NCBI GenBank assembly: GCA_910574455.1 | Contig: CAJSYZ010000001.1 | Span: 2,587,424-2,651,423, forward strand | From: Trichaptum fuscoviolaceum | Taxonomy: Eukaryota; Basidiomycota; Agaricomycetes; Hymenochaetales; Trichaptaceae | Direction: 5' to 3' | DNA: 64,000 nt | In this document: piece by piece, positions 11,712 through 25,206 of the stretch | How positions within the stretch are numbered: position 1 is the first letter of the stretch | How the letters are laid out: each line of letters opens with the position of its first letter | Notes under the pieces: model-generated | Databases searched by the model: none | The model's input: the letters and a program-made list of their open reading frames with translations, nothing else | What the model was told of the DNA's origin: nothing | Position numbers and translations under genes: made by a program

Positions 11712-14700
11712 TCATGCCTCAACCGGAACAACGTGGTGCCCATGCATGATGCTAGGCGGAGGAATAAAGTGCTATACACAAGTTAATAAACTCAGAAGTA
11801 TAGGGGGGTGAATAAAAAGAGCTTACCCGCGTCTTGATTCCACCAGCTGTGGGAAGTCTAGTTGAGCCTCCCATGAGCCATTCATCTACCTCAGCAGCAG
11901 CTCCACGACCCTCGCTGTGAAAATTGTAAGTAGAATTTAGATGCAGCATTACGTGCGGAACGTACTTAATGCCCCAAACAATGAGCGACTGCCCACGACG
12001 ACAGTCTCCCGCAGCAAACACTCCATCGATATTCGTGGAGTATTTCTGTAAAGTAATTAAGAAAAAAATGTAGGAATGATGTCAACAATATTTACCTTTG
12101 GGGGAGTCTGAATATTCGATCTCCCATCCTGCTTGACGTTGAGACCCTTTATAACCTGCGTCTCGGGGCCTAAGAACCCAAGAGCGAGGAACACAAGTTG
12201 AGCTGGGAAGAACTTCTCGGATCCGGGGACTTCCTCCATCTTCCATCGGCCGCCACTTTCTTTGGTCCACTCAACACGCACTGAACAACACTTTCAGAAA
12301 AACACGACGCTCATAGATTAGATGAAGGGACAAACCGGTGTTAAGACCCCTCAAATTGCCATCCTCGTCCAGCAGGAACTCCTTCGTCGAGATGCAGTAC
12401 TCACGAGGGTCTGTGGATGAAAGTGAATAACTACAAAATCTATTGAAGCTCTCTAACTCACCGTTTCCAAAGTGTGCAGCAACCTCCGTGTGGCCATAAT
12501 CAGTACGGAAAATGCTGAAGACAAATCAGAGAAAAAATAAATATATAGAAGATAAGGACATACCGAGGCCACTGAGGCCAAGGATTGTCTCGGCCACGCG
12601 ACGCGGGAGGCTGAGGAAGGAGTTCAAAGTTCGTGATGGACTTAGCACCATGCCGCATAGCGGTGCCAATGCAGTCATTTCCAGTGTCTCCACCTCCAAT
12701 AACGATGACATCCTTGCCCTTCGCGCTGATGTACTTCCCGTCCTCCAATTTCGAGTCAAGCAAAGATGCAGTATTGAGCTAAAGGAAAAAAGTGTCAAAA
12801 ACGAAGATGGGCTTCGTAGATTAGCTTAGCGGACCTTCAGATACTCCATTGCAAAGTGGATTCCGTTCGCATCTCTCCCTGGGATTTTAAGGTCTCTCGG
12901 CCACGTCGCACCCGTACAGATGACCAGTGCATCGTGGTCAGTCTTCAACTGACTGACTTCCACATCCACTCCGACATTCGAATTCGGGACGAACGTCTAG
13001 TGATCATCAGCGTAAGATACATAACACGTGTCAGTTATGGTAAACTTACCACACCCTCTGCAGCCATGAGGTCCAGACGGCGCTGAACGACAGACTTGTC
13101 AAGTTTCATACTGAGGCGAGCGATAGTAAGCATATGCGGAATGAGTATTTAACAGTCACATACTTCGGAATGCCATACATGAGAAGCCCTCCCATGCGAT
13201 CATTACGGTCGTAGACAGTGACTAGGTGGCCGGCTTTGTTCAGCTGGTCAGCGCAAGCTAAGCCAGCAGGTCCTGCTCCTATAATAGCCACTCGCTTTCC
13301 GGTACGATGAGCGGGAGGCTTCGGGACCATCCAGCCCATTTCAAAGCCCTAAGTGTAATCATTATATTAATATTCTCTATTCCTATATTTGTTTAAAATT
13401 CATACCTTGTCTATAATGGCACATTCTATACTCTTGATGCCTACCGGATCCTCATTGATGCCCAAGACACAGGCCCCCTCGCAGGGTGCTGGACAAACAC
13501 GCCCAGTGAATTCGGGGAAGTTATTTGTCAAAAGGAGACGGTTGAGTGCGTCTCGCCATTGTCCCTTGAAGACAAGGTCGTTCCACTTCGGAATGACATT
13601 CGAAATCGGGCAGCCAGTGTCTGACTGACAAAATGGAACTCCACAATCCATACAGCGAGCCGTCTGATACTTGAGCTCGCTTTCGTTGAGACGGGTCGAG
13701 AGTTCCTTCCAATCCTTGACGCGCTTCCGTGGAGGACGGTAAGCTTCACCAAGCCGTTTGTACTTCATGAAGCCTCGAACTTTATCTAACTTCTGCATGC
13801 GCTGTTTGCTAGCGCCTTCATCAACCATTGAGTCTTCGAGGTCAACAATTGATACATCCCTCTCCTTAGAACGTGGACGAGAAGGCGAGAGAACAGACGA
13901 AAGAGGTTCCTTAGGCTGCAGAATGTTTTCGATATTTTCACTCGCAAGATCGACTTGACTGGCGGTACGGGATGGAACAAGCTCCACTATACTTTGCCGA
14001 AGCCTTTCTTCCTTCGCCTTCGCTGCCTGTTCTTCCAATACCCGCTTGTAGTCCTGTGGCATAACACGAACAAACAAAGACAGCAGATGATGGAAGTCAT
14101 GCAGGACGCGGTCAGCGACCTCTGAACCTGTATAATGGCGATGGTCCTCAATAAGACTGCGCAACAGTGCAATTTCACGGGGATCCGTGACTTTTCCCAG
14201 TTCAACCATCTCCATATTGACTTTCGAAGCGAACGTATGCGCAGTGTCAAGTACATATGCAATGCCACCGCTCATACCAGCAGCGAAGTTACGTCCCGTT
14301 GTGCCGAGAATAACAACGCGACCTCCTGTCATGTATTCGCAGCCGTGATCACCAACTCCCTCAACAACTGCGTTTGCACCTGAATTGCGTACAGCGAAGC
14401 GTTCGGCAGCCACACCACGAATGAAAGCCTCGCCGGACGTAGCACCATACAAACATACGTTGCCAACAATGATATTTTCCTCGGCCTTGAAAGTAGAGCT
14501 CTTCGGGGGATAGACAATGAGACGTCCTCCAGATAGGCCTTTTCCGACATAGTCATTGCAGTCGCCCTCAAGTTCAATGGTAATACCAGGAGCTAGGAAT
14601 GCGCCGCATGACTGACCGGCAGAACCCTTCATCGAGATGTGGATAGTATCCTTAGGCAAACCTTCCTCTCCATACAACTTTGAAACCCTATACGAAAGTG

Positions 14701-17700
14701 TGGTTCCGAGAGCTCGATCTGTGTTCACCACGTCACAATCGATGTGAACTGGGAGCCCCTGTGTAAGGGCAGGTTCCGATTCATCGATAAACTTATTGTC
14801 CAGACGGATGTATAGCTTGTGATCTTGTTGGCGCACTTTGTAAGTTGCGGCACCTGGGCGCATTTGCCACGCCGGTTTGAGGACTGCCGATAGATCGAGA
14901 TACTTGGTCTTCGGTGTGCGGAGTGATTCGTTAACCTTCAGCATGTCCGCTCGGCCAACCATCTCATTAATGGTGCGGAATCCGAGCTTCGCCATGTGGG
15001 TACGGAGGTCTTCGGCAAGATAGTAGAAGAAATTAATGACTTGCTCCGGCTGTCCTGCGAATTTTGCCCGCAGTTGAGGGTCTTGAGTGGCTATACCGAC
15101 TGGACAAGTATTAACTATTTTACTGAGTTAGCGACGTCTTTGAAACGCGTAATTAGGGATAAACTTACGATGACACTTGCGCATCATTATGCACCCCATG
15201 GCAATCAGAGGTGTAGTTGCAAAACCCCATTCCTCAGCACCTAGGAGACATGCAATAGCAATGTCACGACCTGTACGCAACTGACCGTCCGTCTGCACGG
15301 TGACACGACCACGAAGATCATTAAGAACAAGTGTTTGGTGGGTCTCCGCCAGACCCAACTCCCAAGGTAATCCTGCGTACTTGATACCTGTCCAACGTGA
15401 AGCACCGGTGCCGCCGTCATGTCCAGATATTAGGATATGATCTGCCTTCGCCTTCGCTACACCACTAGCAACAATGCCAACACCAACCTCAGATACCAAC
15501 TTAACAGATACTCGCGAACGCGGGTTTGAGCACTTGAGGTCGTATATGAGTTGCTTTAGGTCCTCAATAGAGTAGATGTCATGATGTGGTGGAGGTGATA
15601 TAAGACCAACACCCGCCGTCGAATGGCGCGTGCGAGCGATGGATAACGAAACCTTGTGTCCAGGAAGCTCACCTCCCTCTCCAGGTTTGGCCCCTTGGGC
15701 CATTTTTATTTGAAGTTCATCCGCGTCAGAGAGGTAGTTGGATGTGACACCAAACCGTCCAGAGGCAACTTGCTTGATTGCTGAACGCATGGAGTCGCCA
15801 TTGGGTAGTCTTTGAGAGCGCTCAGCATCCTCGCCACCTTCACCCGTGTTTGACTTTCCTCCCAAACGGTTCATCGCAACAGCGAGAGTCGAGTGAGCTT
15901 CCATTGAGATGGAACCGTAAGACATGGCACCCGTGACAAAGCGGCGGACAATCTCGTTCCATGGTTCGACTTGCTCGATCGGAATCGGTGTCGCGTTTTC
16001 GAACTTGAAATCCAGAAGACCACGGAGTGTGACGCTCTTGATCTGCTCGTTTGCGTTCCGGGCGTACGCGTCAAACGCGCCCTGGTTTTTCTCACGCACG
16101 GCGTCCTGTAAGTTGGCGATGCCAGCTGGGTCGTTGATGTGGGCTTCACCACCATCACGCCAGTGATACTCGCCAGACTCAGGTAGACCAGGTGGAATGA
16201 CTGTTTCTCTAGTTGGCCAACCGCGCTCGTGGAGTTCGAATGCATCCATAGCAAGTAGGTCGAAGGTTGCGCCCTGGACGCGACTCGCGGTGCCGATAAA
16301 GCATTTGGAAATTACTTCCTCGTGAAGACCGAGCGCTTCAAAAATCTGAGCACCCTTGTAGGACTGAAGGGTTGATATACCCATTTTACTCATGACCTTC
16401 AAGATGCCATTGTCAACCGCATATCGGTAATTGTGCATGAGCTGGTCAACAGTCTTGTCGCCCTTTATTCTATTTTTATTTGCATTAGCCTTTCGATCAT
16501 CAGCGCGGAAGTATGTAACTCACAGGCCTTCTCGACCAATTTTGTGGATCGCTTCCATTGCAAGGTAGGGGCAGATAGCATCGGCGCCATAACCCACAAG
16601 CACGCAGAAGTGATGCACCTCGCGTGCTTCTCCTGTCTCGACCATGAGCGCAACCTTTGAGCGCTTTTTGTGTTGTACCAGGTGGTGATGAACACCACCG
16701 GAAGCTACCAGTGCCGAGACAGCGACGTTGTCGACTGAGACCGCACGATCCGAAAGTACAACCACCTTCACTCCATCTTCCACAGCCTGAGAAACCTCCG
16801 AAAAGATACGGTCGAGCGCTGCGACATATCCTGGAAGACCCTCCGACTTCGGGAAAGTAATGTCAATCGTGACCGATGGCCAGGAAGAATATGCGCTCTT
16901 CAGGTTTTTCATCGCATTCATCTCTTCGATTGTAAGAATGGGTGACGGTAAACAGATACGGTGACATTGCTCAGGACCGATTTCCAACAGGTTACCCTCC
17001 GGTCCAACATAGCACTCTAAGCTCATGACGATACTCTCACGAATAGGATCGATCGGTGGGTTCGTAACTTGCGCGAAAAGTTGGCGGAAATAATCGTAAA
17101 TAATGCGTGGCTGGGTCGCCATGCACGCAAGGGGAGCATCGTTACCCATGGACCCGAGCGACTCCTTTCCGTCAGTTACCATTGGAAGCATAAGAAGATG
17201 GAGCTGTTCGATTGTGTAACCAAATGCCATGAGCTTCGGATCCGTACTGAGAGAGAAACCATCGACGCTGGGCGATATAGATTGTGTACGCATAACGCGT
17301 TTGACGATATTCGGCACATTGAGGATATTCGACTCGATCCACGCTGCGAAAGGCTTTGAGCGAGCGGTTGTGAGCTTGAGCTCTCGGTCGTCGACGATAC
17401 GACCCTCTACCGTGTCAACAAGGAGCATGCGACCAGGCTTTAAGCGGCCCTTTTGCACAACCTTTTCCGGTGGGATGTAAACAGCACCTACTTCGGAGGC
17501 ACAGACCATGATATCCTCATTGGTGACAATGTAACGACATGGTCGAAGACCATTGCGATCAAGATTTGCACCGCAGTAACGGCCATCGCTGAACGCGAAG
17601 AGAGCCGGACCGTCCCAAGGTTCTTGTAGACAAGACGCCCAGTTATAAAACGCCTTCTTCTCCGCCTCCATTAGGTCGTTCCCTTGCCATGCCTCCGGGA

Positions 17701-18957
17701 TGAGCATCATGATCGCCTGAGGGAGCGTAATGACGCCGTTCACGACTAGAAGCTCGAGCACATTGTCAAAAGCCGCCGAGTCGGAGCCACCTGACTCAAT
17801 GATAGGATAAAGAAGGTCGAGCTGATCGCCAAATAACTTCGACTGGATCACTCCCTCGCGCGCGCGCATCCAGTTCTTATTGCCACGCACAGTATTAATC
17901 TCACCTATATGAATGAAAGCCGCATGTCAATCTATCTCATAAACCAACCTTTGTATGGATTATCACTAACCATTGTGAGCAGCCCATCGCATTGGCTGAG
18001 CCCTGTCCCAGCTAGGGAATGTATTTGTAGAGAATCGAGAGTGGACGAGGGCAAAGTGTGCTCGATACAAAACATGGTTCAAGTCGTGATAGTAATTATA
18101 GACTTGAGGAGGGGATAGCTGTCCTTTATACACAATATTCTTCGTAGACAAACTGCATACGTAGAACCACTTTGCGAGTGTACTTTTATATAATGGAATG
18201 AAAAAAAATTCAGCATATATTCGACATAAAAGATAAATAGAGATTCGACAAACATAGTGTGAGTGGCATGCTTGCGTAAGACATAAAGCTGTCGTTCAAA
18301 CTGCGTCTGGTCAAATGATCCATTCTGGCTGACATTTCCGTCACCATAGTGTTCCCGAAGGACAACAAAAGGTTGCAAGATCAGAGGTTCTTTGCTGCTG
18401 GATGCTGGACCAAGAATAGAACCATCGGTTGGTACTTCTCTCCAGCCCAGAACGCGAAGCCCAAGTTCGCCAGCAATTTTAGAGAAGATGGATTGCTGTC
18501 TTTGGAGTTCGATAGGGTCGTTCGGCTTGAAGAAGACATTTCCGACAGCATACTGACCAGGTTCGGGCAGAACACAGCCAATGTCCCTCTCGGCTTCGCG
18601 CTTAAAGAAATCATGAGGGATACCAGTCATAACACCGGCACCGTCACCGTCCCGACTGTCCGCTCCTGTGGCGCCACGGTGGGTCATGGCACAGAGCAGC
18701 TGGCGGGCGTCGGAGACTATCTTGTGACTGGGCTCGCCCTTGATATGGCAGATAAAGCCCACACCGCAGGCATCCCTATCGTTCTCATTGTGGTACAGAC
18801 CCTGAGAAGCTGGGAGAGCTCCCGCCCATGACTCCGGGTCTCTCTCGACTGCCTCGAAGCTGGCGATGCTGTCCGCCGTCGCAAACTCGTCGACCAGAGG
18901 GAGAGTGTCATTCTGAGGATAAAGCTGTTGAGTTAAGCGAGTTGAGCTCGCCGCCAT
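11712..18957 (-). CDS. GLT1: Glutamate synthase (NADH), fused large and small subunits
   Basis: GOGAT converts 2-oxoglutarate and glutamine to two glutamates using NAD(P)H. The ATG at 18957 precedes a propeptide of about 50 residues; the mature N-terminal nucleophile is the Cys of [16 protein letters not shown], a class II amidotransferase domain. The central and FMN-binding part shows [36 protein letters not shown] and [15 protein letters not shown], then the 3Fe-4S cysteines in CIMMRKCH joined across an intron to [13 protein letters not shown]. The C-terminal GltD-like half has [34 protein letters not shown] and the dinucleotide motif [17 protein letters not shown]. The last exon, after an intron at about 11770-11835, ends [10 protein letters not shown] and stops at 11712. 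The protein is about 2,150 residues, normal for fungal GLT1, with no lesion seen. It is cytosolic and pairs with glutamine synthetase. Confidence 0.95.
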
Positions 18958-21041
18958 GTATGCGCTTTCTGTGAGAATAGTAGAGCACGACGCAGGATGC
19001 AGCACAGATACCGGCGTCGACGTTGGAGGAGGATGACAAGCAGGAGGGAGTGAAGAAAGGAGAGGAGGAGAGTTTTGAATGAGCGGAGTACCGCTGTTTG
19101 AGGTGCACGGACCAGGCGGTTCTGCAGTTGACGCTCGCTTTCCTCCGAATTCAACCGGTCATCCGCTCCGCTCTCTCGGCCGACGTCCTGCAGCCAATCA
19201 GCGACAGCGAATTGTCTTCTTACTCAACCCACGCTAGCGCTAATTTACAGTTTCAATCACCGGCCGAGCCCTTCGGTTAGATTTACTTGTGTTGCTCATC
19301 ATTCTTTCTCTGAGCCACATCCATTCTGTACTGTTAGCTGAAGACTGCGATTATTTTGTCAGATATTAAACTAGTTGAGCTGGTTATCATGCCAGCTAGC
19401 TTCATTGCGAACCATGCGTGGCGCTTTATGACGCCTCCTCTGAGCCACTAACGGATCCGAACATATTGGCGTCTAATTTCCTTACAATTTCCGAGCGGAA
19501 TCCACTCAGCGGTTTCGGTCGAAGCTATCTGCACGGTTGACATGAATGCTAGCGACTACAGATTGCTTATCTTGTCTCTCATGCATGAGAATCTTGCTTC
19601 CTGGTATCTAAAGTTTGCAAAGTCTGGGACGGTATCGACGAGTTCAAGTTGAACTTGCCTTCAAGTTTCTAGTCAATACTCAGCCTGAGGCTTCTGCACC
19701 GGGCCGAGAATTCCGTGTAGATGTGCGTTACCATCTGTACCATACTATCATGTGACCATTCTTGCAAATTTTTTAGTCTTTTTACTGGCATTATTCAACA
19801 ACATCAATATAATACCTCTAGTTTCTTACCCACATTCTCTAGGATCTTTTCTACATGTATCTGATTTTTTTGTTATTTATTGAGCTGGTGTTAATGCATC
19901 GGCCATAGGCCGAGGTGAACAAGTCGAAAACACCCCACTTGCAAATGCGCCGGAAGTGATCGGGTCACAATTGTCACAAGGCATTTTCAGTCCCCGCCCG
20001 GCACACAAACGGCATCTTCAGCCTCTGCACAGAAGTATGCAACTACGCATTCTCTATATTGTTCAAAACTATGGATAATTACTGAGTAAGTAGACAAGGT
20101 TAATTAGTAGTTAACCATGATTATTATGTGTATAACAAAAGATTACAGGTCATCGTCTTCTCTACTCTATGCTGTGCAGGAAACTAGCTGAGTCAAATGA
20201 TGTTTATCTTGTCCCAGTGTCCGTAGGCCACAGACGTGTCCATTGTGTCCAATGTGACATTGGAAAGTACAATTAGGTGTACCTCTTCATTGCCGTTGAT
20301 AGCATCAAGAGATAAAAGTGAGATTGAGGGTGATACTGGATCAAATCAGCAACTACTAGCCATCTCAGTCAAATATCATCCTCGTGCCAGCTGTCACTTT
20401 GTGAGCTTAAAGAAAGTACCAACTCTCCGGCACTTTGCCTTCTACTTCGTGGTTCCTACCCAAAGCACCCTTCGTATACAGCTCCTACTTGGATGACACT
20501 GTCACCTACGTGACCGTCTGAGAAGAATAGGATTCGATCTCACTTCCTTCTCTCGATCTCGATCTACTCCATGTTGCGCTGAACCTCGATATAAATCGCC
20601 TAGCTGAAAGGCCATCGCAAGTGCGTGCTGAGCTATCGCTGAAGTCTATCCAGCTTGCCAACCTGGCATCTAGGTCCGTCAAAGTGGATGTTCTCCTCGG
20701 GCGACCAGTACGACTCGGAATGACTTCAATGCCTATTGACTGTAGCGGGCTAAGGAAACCGCGAGAAGAAATAGCACCGTCATCAGTAGAGCGGCCCCGT
20801 GAGCCAGTTGCAGTATAAGCCCCTGTCCGAGTTGGTGTGTGTGAAGTAAACTGTAAGTGACTCAGTTTGGGTGTAGGACGGCGTGAAAGACGAGCTGTCC
20901 CCTAAATCGAGTATTTCCGGAAGATCTGGAATGCTATCGAGATTGCGAGCAAACATCGAAGGGCACTACCGTCTCCCGAGCCACTCTCAAAGCCAGAGCG
21001 AATGCTGTACTGAAGAGAGCGAATGGTGCGTATAGACCCAG
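18958..21041. other. Intergenic, GLT1 promoter side
   Basis: About 2.1 kb with only short, unsupported open frames. The first few hundred bases upstream of 18957 should contain the GLT1 promoter. I recognise no gene, RNA or repeat in the remainder. Confidence 0.5.
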
Positions 21042-21964
21042 TCAGGAGCCCGTCACGCTCCGGTCTGAAATAGTGGACGACCTATCAATAGCCTCCCTGA
21101 GGTGATAGTCAGTTTCATGGGCGTTCACATACAACAAACATACACACCAAATAGCCCCGAACCAGCGAACTCTCTCTGCAGCACTTTCGGTTCCCAATCG
21201 TTCAATTCCACCATTGTAAATCAGCTGGAACGGGTATAGCATGTCCATTAAGTCATATGCCACGTCCTGCTCTCCTTCTCTCGCCATGTCCATCTGCCAG
21301 TGTAAACGCGCAGCAACCGTCCCGACATCATCGCTAGCACTGGCACTCCGGTGACTAGGCGCCGGTACACTTCGAATCTCATTGCAATTTATCAAGTCCA
21401 AGAGTGACTACACCTATTCCAACTCCAGGATCCAGTCACGTCAAAACCAGCGTGGAAGGGTAGAGAATAGCTTGGTATTGTTGTCAAAGGTAAGGTGGTG
21501 GTGCGTGTACGTTAAGATACCAAAGATATCCTGTTCGAAATGCCTTGGCCGTCGTTATCCATTTCGCCACATCATCACGGCTGCACGAGTCCAATAGCAA
21601 ATGCGACCAATAAGGTACAAAAGACCATGAAGAGAGGAGTTCTACATGGCAGAAAATGCGTACTACATAACAATTAATATTGCATTTAAACTTGTAGATT
21701 TAAAATAGGAACGTACCTCTTCGTTGCCTCGGATCAAACTACTCAGCTCACTCAAATCCCAGTCGGAACTAATTCTGCTCTCAGATCTTCCAGTCGTTGC
21801 GCTACGACGGCCGGAGGTCCTCTCCAGACTTCGCCTGCCTCCATTACCATTCTCACTCCCAGCTATGTTGCTTCCGCTTCCTCCAAAGTCCTTGTGTGTG
21901 GGTGGCTCGGGACTACACTTGCAATGTCTGTCGACTGTTGAGCTTCACCTGCGATGTTGATCTG
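21042..21964 (-). CDS. Possible unrecognised spliced gene or gene remnant
   Basis: Several stretches look coding on the minus strand but I do not recognise the product. One exon (near 21930-21718) reads NIAGSENGNGGRRSLERTSG and SSDWDLSELSSLIRGNEE, then a GTACGT donor. Another (about 21410-21180) contains DDVGTVAARLHWQMDMAREG and RVRWFGAIW. There a GTGTGT...CTCAG intron joins in frame to EAIDRSSTISDRSVTGS and a stop at 21042. The exon chain between these parts and a start codon could not be settled. It abuts the transposon nest, so it may be a truncated gene. Confidence 0.25.
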
Positions 21965-22024
21965 TGCCACTAAGAACTTGAAGGCTCCGAGTATGTGACT
22001 GGAGCTTGAATACTCTACAAATGA

Positions 22025-22032
22025 ACTGTATG
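22025..22032. repeat. Left 8-bp target site duplication of hAT element (ACTGTATG)
   Basis: ACTGTATG directly precedes the element and recurs directly after it at 23048-23055. An 8-bp duplication is the hallmark of hAT transposition. Confidence 0.9.
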
Positions 22033-23047
22033 TAGGGCTCTGCACCGTACCGTATACGTACACGGCCGTATTTTTTGCCCCTCAATACGGGTACGGCCCG
22101 TATGATTACGGCCCGTATAACAGCTTTTATGAGCGTCATACGGGTACGGGACGGCCGTATTACGGCTGTATACGGTCATACGGGTCATACGGGTACACAA
22201 ACCAACGAAAAAGAAGGTAAAAATGTTAGTATAATGGACTGAAAAGCATTTTGTTGTCAAAACTCACAGTTTATCTTGATCTGAGCCTCCCCCATCTTCT
22301 TCATAGGATTGTGTTGCTAAGGACAGTCCCAGCGCACAGCGTAGCGGAAGTTATTTGATGCGCCGATAGAGGGTCAGATGTCGAGGTTGGCCTCGTCCGA
22401 CACATGTAGCAATTTGTCTCTTGGGTGGCCGCCGCTCGCGGAGCCATTCATGTTCAAGACGCATTCGTATCAGCCGAGATTTGTGAAGCCGTAGTCCTGC
22501 GACATCTGCAAGCGCGAGCACGACACTCGCTGACGGAGTGAGCATAGCAAGCTCACAAGCTTGTACTGATTCATCTGTCGGAAGTGTTCAATTGCGACGC
22601 TCTTCAGCAGTGAGCACAACGAATGTGGATTCATTAGCACGTTGTCCTACACAAGAAAACAGTATCAGAAAGCGTGATAATTCCTCAGAATGTCAGCATA
22701 CGCAAACACTTACTGGTGTCTTCCAAAAATCTTGAGGATTTGTTGCGTCGACACTGTCTTGAGGCCCGAAATTGTCGATGTTGTTGGTCAACGGACGCTT
22801 ACTTGTCACGTGCTTGCACAAATCGTGGAAAAGTAAGTCTAAATGCAGTTTAAGTTTACTATATATGGTAGCTAAAAGCCGTAACCGTATACGGCCGTAT
22901 ACGGCCGTAATTTGGACTTTTAAATACGGGTACGGCCCGTATAGTTACGGGCCGTAATTTGAACAGTGAAAAGCCATTACGGGTACGGTACGGGCCGTAC
23001 CGTACCCGTACCGTATTCCGTAAATACGGTACGGTTGCGGAGCCCTA
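22033..23047. mobile_element. Non-autonomous hAT-superfamily DNA transposon (1,015 bp)
   Basis: The element starts TAGGGCTCTGCACCGTACCG and ends, read on the minus strand, TTAGGGCTC-CGCAACCGTACC, giving imperfect terminal inverted repeats of about 20 bp. It is bounded by perfect 8-bp duplications. Both ends carry dense subterminal copies and palindromes of motifs such as CGTATACGG, CGGCCGTA and TACGGGTACGG (22050-22195 and 22880-23035), the usual binding substrate for hAT transposases. The interior has no open frame I can link to a hAT transposase, so it must have been moved in trans. It lies 48 bp beyond the stop codon of the pogo-like transposase, inside or next to that older element. Confidence 0.9.
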
Positions 23048-23055
23048 ACTGTATG
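23048..23055. repeat. Right 8-bp target site duplication of hAT element (ACTGTATG)
   Basis: Exact repeat of 22025-22032 on the other side of the 1,015-bp element. Confidence 0.9.
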
Positions 23056-23094
23056 GTCAATATTATATAGACATTGTAGTTTGAATTGCAAACA

Positions 23095-25206
23095 CTAGTT
23101 GTGTTGTGCAACACTTGACCCGGCTTCTAGTTGTGCTGGCCATTGAAGGACACTTTGTGAGGAGTGGGGATGCGAAAGATTGGGTATGAAGGAGGGAATC
23201 GAAAGGAGCGGTACACTCATCTGAGCTCCCATTGGCAGCATTGAAGTGTCGCTTGCCTCTGGCAGTGTCATCTGCACTTGAAGGTCGATTGTATCAATAG
23301 CTGCCCAGCCACTGCGTCTCTGCACTGTGGTCGCAGCATTATACAAGCCAGAAAACCGTGGGTTTTGTTCAAGTTGAGGGTTTGCTTTCATGTGGTCGAT
23401 GATGCGTTGCGTAAGAGTTGCCTTTGTGCCTTCAAATGACAGTCCAAATGCACTGGCAATATCCTCCAGTTCCCCTTTCCTTTTGGCCTTCAAAGTGCCG
23501 GTAAAGACTCCAGTTGTCGCTTTTGCGCAGCGTTCGATGTTACGTTCCTCCAACACCCTCTGCTTTTCCGCTTGTACAACAGCCTCTTGTTGCTGCCTTT
23601 CCTCCCTTCTTTTCTTCTCATCTTCCCATATCTTCAGACCTTCCTCCGATGTGAGTAGAGTTGAGCCAGTGCGAAAACGTCGGTCCTTTCTCTTTTGCTT
23701 TTGATTCATACGGAACCTCATTGTGCTGAGCTCTCGTTGTACCAGAACACAGTGAGCCTCGGCAGAGTCACGTTGGGCTTCCACTTCTTCAACTGTCTCC
23801 CGTAGTCGTCGGATTTCATCCCATGCTTCACAAAGATTGAAGCCACGAACAGGCTTGACTGCATCATGAGTGGTTGATGATGCTCGAGAGGTTGTCAGGC
23901 GAGTTTGTCGAGAATTCTGAACTGGCTTGTGTGAACCCATCCTAATGTCGGCATTTTCAGAGGGACCAGCTGAGCCACTGTGGTCATCCAGAGGTGTCTC
24001 TATGTTATCTGAGATGGTGGGATATGTAGTTGTACGAGATGGAATAACGGTATCAGACTCTGAAATTTCTGAATCACTTGAAGAGTCGTTGCCATCAACA
24101 ATTGCCATAGAGGGATGCCAATCGAAGTCATCAGATGAAAGATCTGGAAAGTCTGGCATTGCAGTCGGAAATGAAGGTGGGAGATGATCCTTGATCGACG
24201 TGTCTGAGCTTGGTGCAAAGTCCTCGTGTGTAAAAATGGAAGGGTTGAGTGGCCGAATCCCAGTTTTCGCCCATGCAGCTATGATTGTCTGTGTTTGAAA
24301 GGTCATTGACCGGACTGTCAATTACTCCTTCACAACATCTTCAGTCTGGATGCTTTCACCTGTTGTAACTACAACATCATCGCATCTCTCCTCCCATCTC
24401 CGTTGAAGAGGTCCAAAGACTCCAACATCAAGAGGCTGCAGTCGGTGAGTGGTGTGTGGAGGTAAGCAGTACAAGTGAATGTCGTGTTCAATTGCTAACT
24501 CAATCATGCGGTCCGTGAGATGTGAGCCATGTCCATCCAAAATTAACAGAATTGGTCTCTTAGAAAAGTTCCTGTTCACGACATGGGGAATGAACATCTT
24601 TTCAAACCACTCTGCACAAACAAAGTCATTGGTCCAGCCATTTTCAGTTGTAGCAACCCCAAGTAGAGTATATTAGTTATTATTCTCTTAATTTAAGCCT
24701 CAAACTCACGAGTAACTTCCAGTGGTTTCAAACCATTCTGGGTGAAATGAAGCTCCTGCAAACACAAATCCTGGAGGTGAAGCAGAGCCATCGGCACAAA
24801 TACTCTCAACAACTGTGACCAGTTGCAGGTTTCCGGCCTGAAGCTTTATCGGCACTCTCTGAGACCTTGAAAAGAAGTACTTTTCCCTTCGACCCTTTCT
24901 TCCTCCACCTAATTGCAATCCTTTCTCATCCATGTTGTAGACATTTTCCCATGGAATTTGAAACTTCGAGAGTGTTTCCGACAGAGTTTTGAAGTGCTCG
25001 GTGACAACTGTAAAGTTGAATGCTTGTGCTCGTTTTGGATCGAGTCCGGATGGTCTTGCTAACTTGATCTCTGGATGTCGGACCATGAAGCCACGAAGCC
25101 ATTTTGGAGAGGGAATCCGTCCACAAAGAGCGTGAACCATTGGTTTAATTGTGCGTTTGTTAACAGCATGCCCGCAGTGTCCATGGAACATAAGCCAATC
25201 AACCAA
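23095..25206 (-). pseudogene. Pogo/CENP-B-type DDE transposase, C-terminal part, disrupted
   Basis: This is the main body of a transposase whose N-terminus lies at 36154-36389 beyond an inserted retrotransposon. It opens in the DNA-binding CENPB/Tc5 helix-turn-helix (KEDALVDWLMFHGHCGHAV across the junction, then SPKWLRGFMVRHPEI). The DDE_1 catalytic motifs follow: NMDEKGLQLG, LLILDGHGSH and RLQPLDVGVFGPLQ. A long hydrophilic tail ends at the TAG at 23095. Two further lesions are visible. An in-frame TAA at 24324-24322 interrupts the frame between DVVKE and LTVRSMTF. An intron-like segment starting at about 24710 has a clear branch site (AACTAAT) but no AG where the downstream exon begins. I did not find terminal inverted repeats. 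Non-functional as it stands. Confidence 0.85.
25202..25206. repeat. Left 5-bp target site duplication of gypsy element (ACCAA)
   Basis: ACCAA directly precedes the left LTR and recurs directly after the right LTR at 36154-36158, as expected for a Ty3/gypsy integrase. Removing the element and one copy restores the transposase reading frame. Confidence 0.95.

Noticed and set aside
12500..18850. Numerous plus- and minus-strand short frames overlapping GLT1
   Set aside because: They are out-of-frame shadows or exon-plus-intron read-through of GLT1, whose domains occupy the region continuously.
19860..20500. Search for tRNA genes in this and other intergenic stretches
   Set aside because: No A-box/B-box pair with a foldable cloverleaf was found; isolated GGTTCGA-like words elsewhere lacked the rest of the gene.
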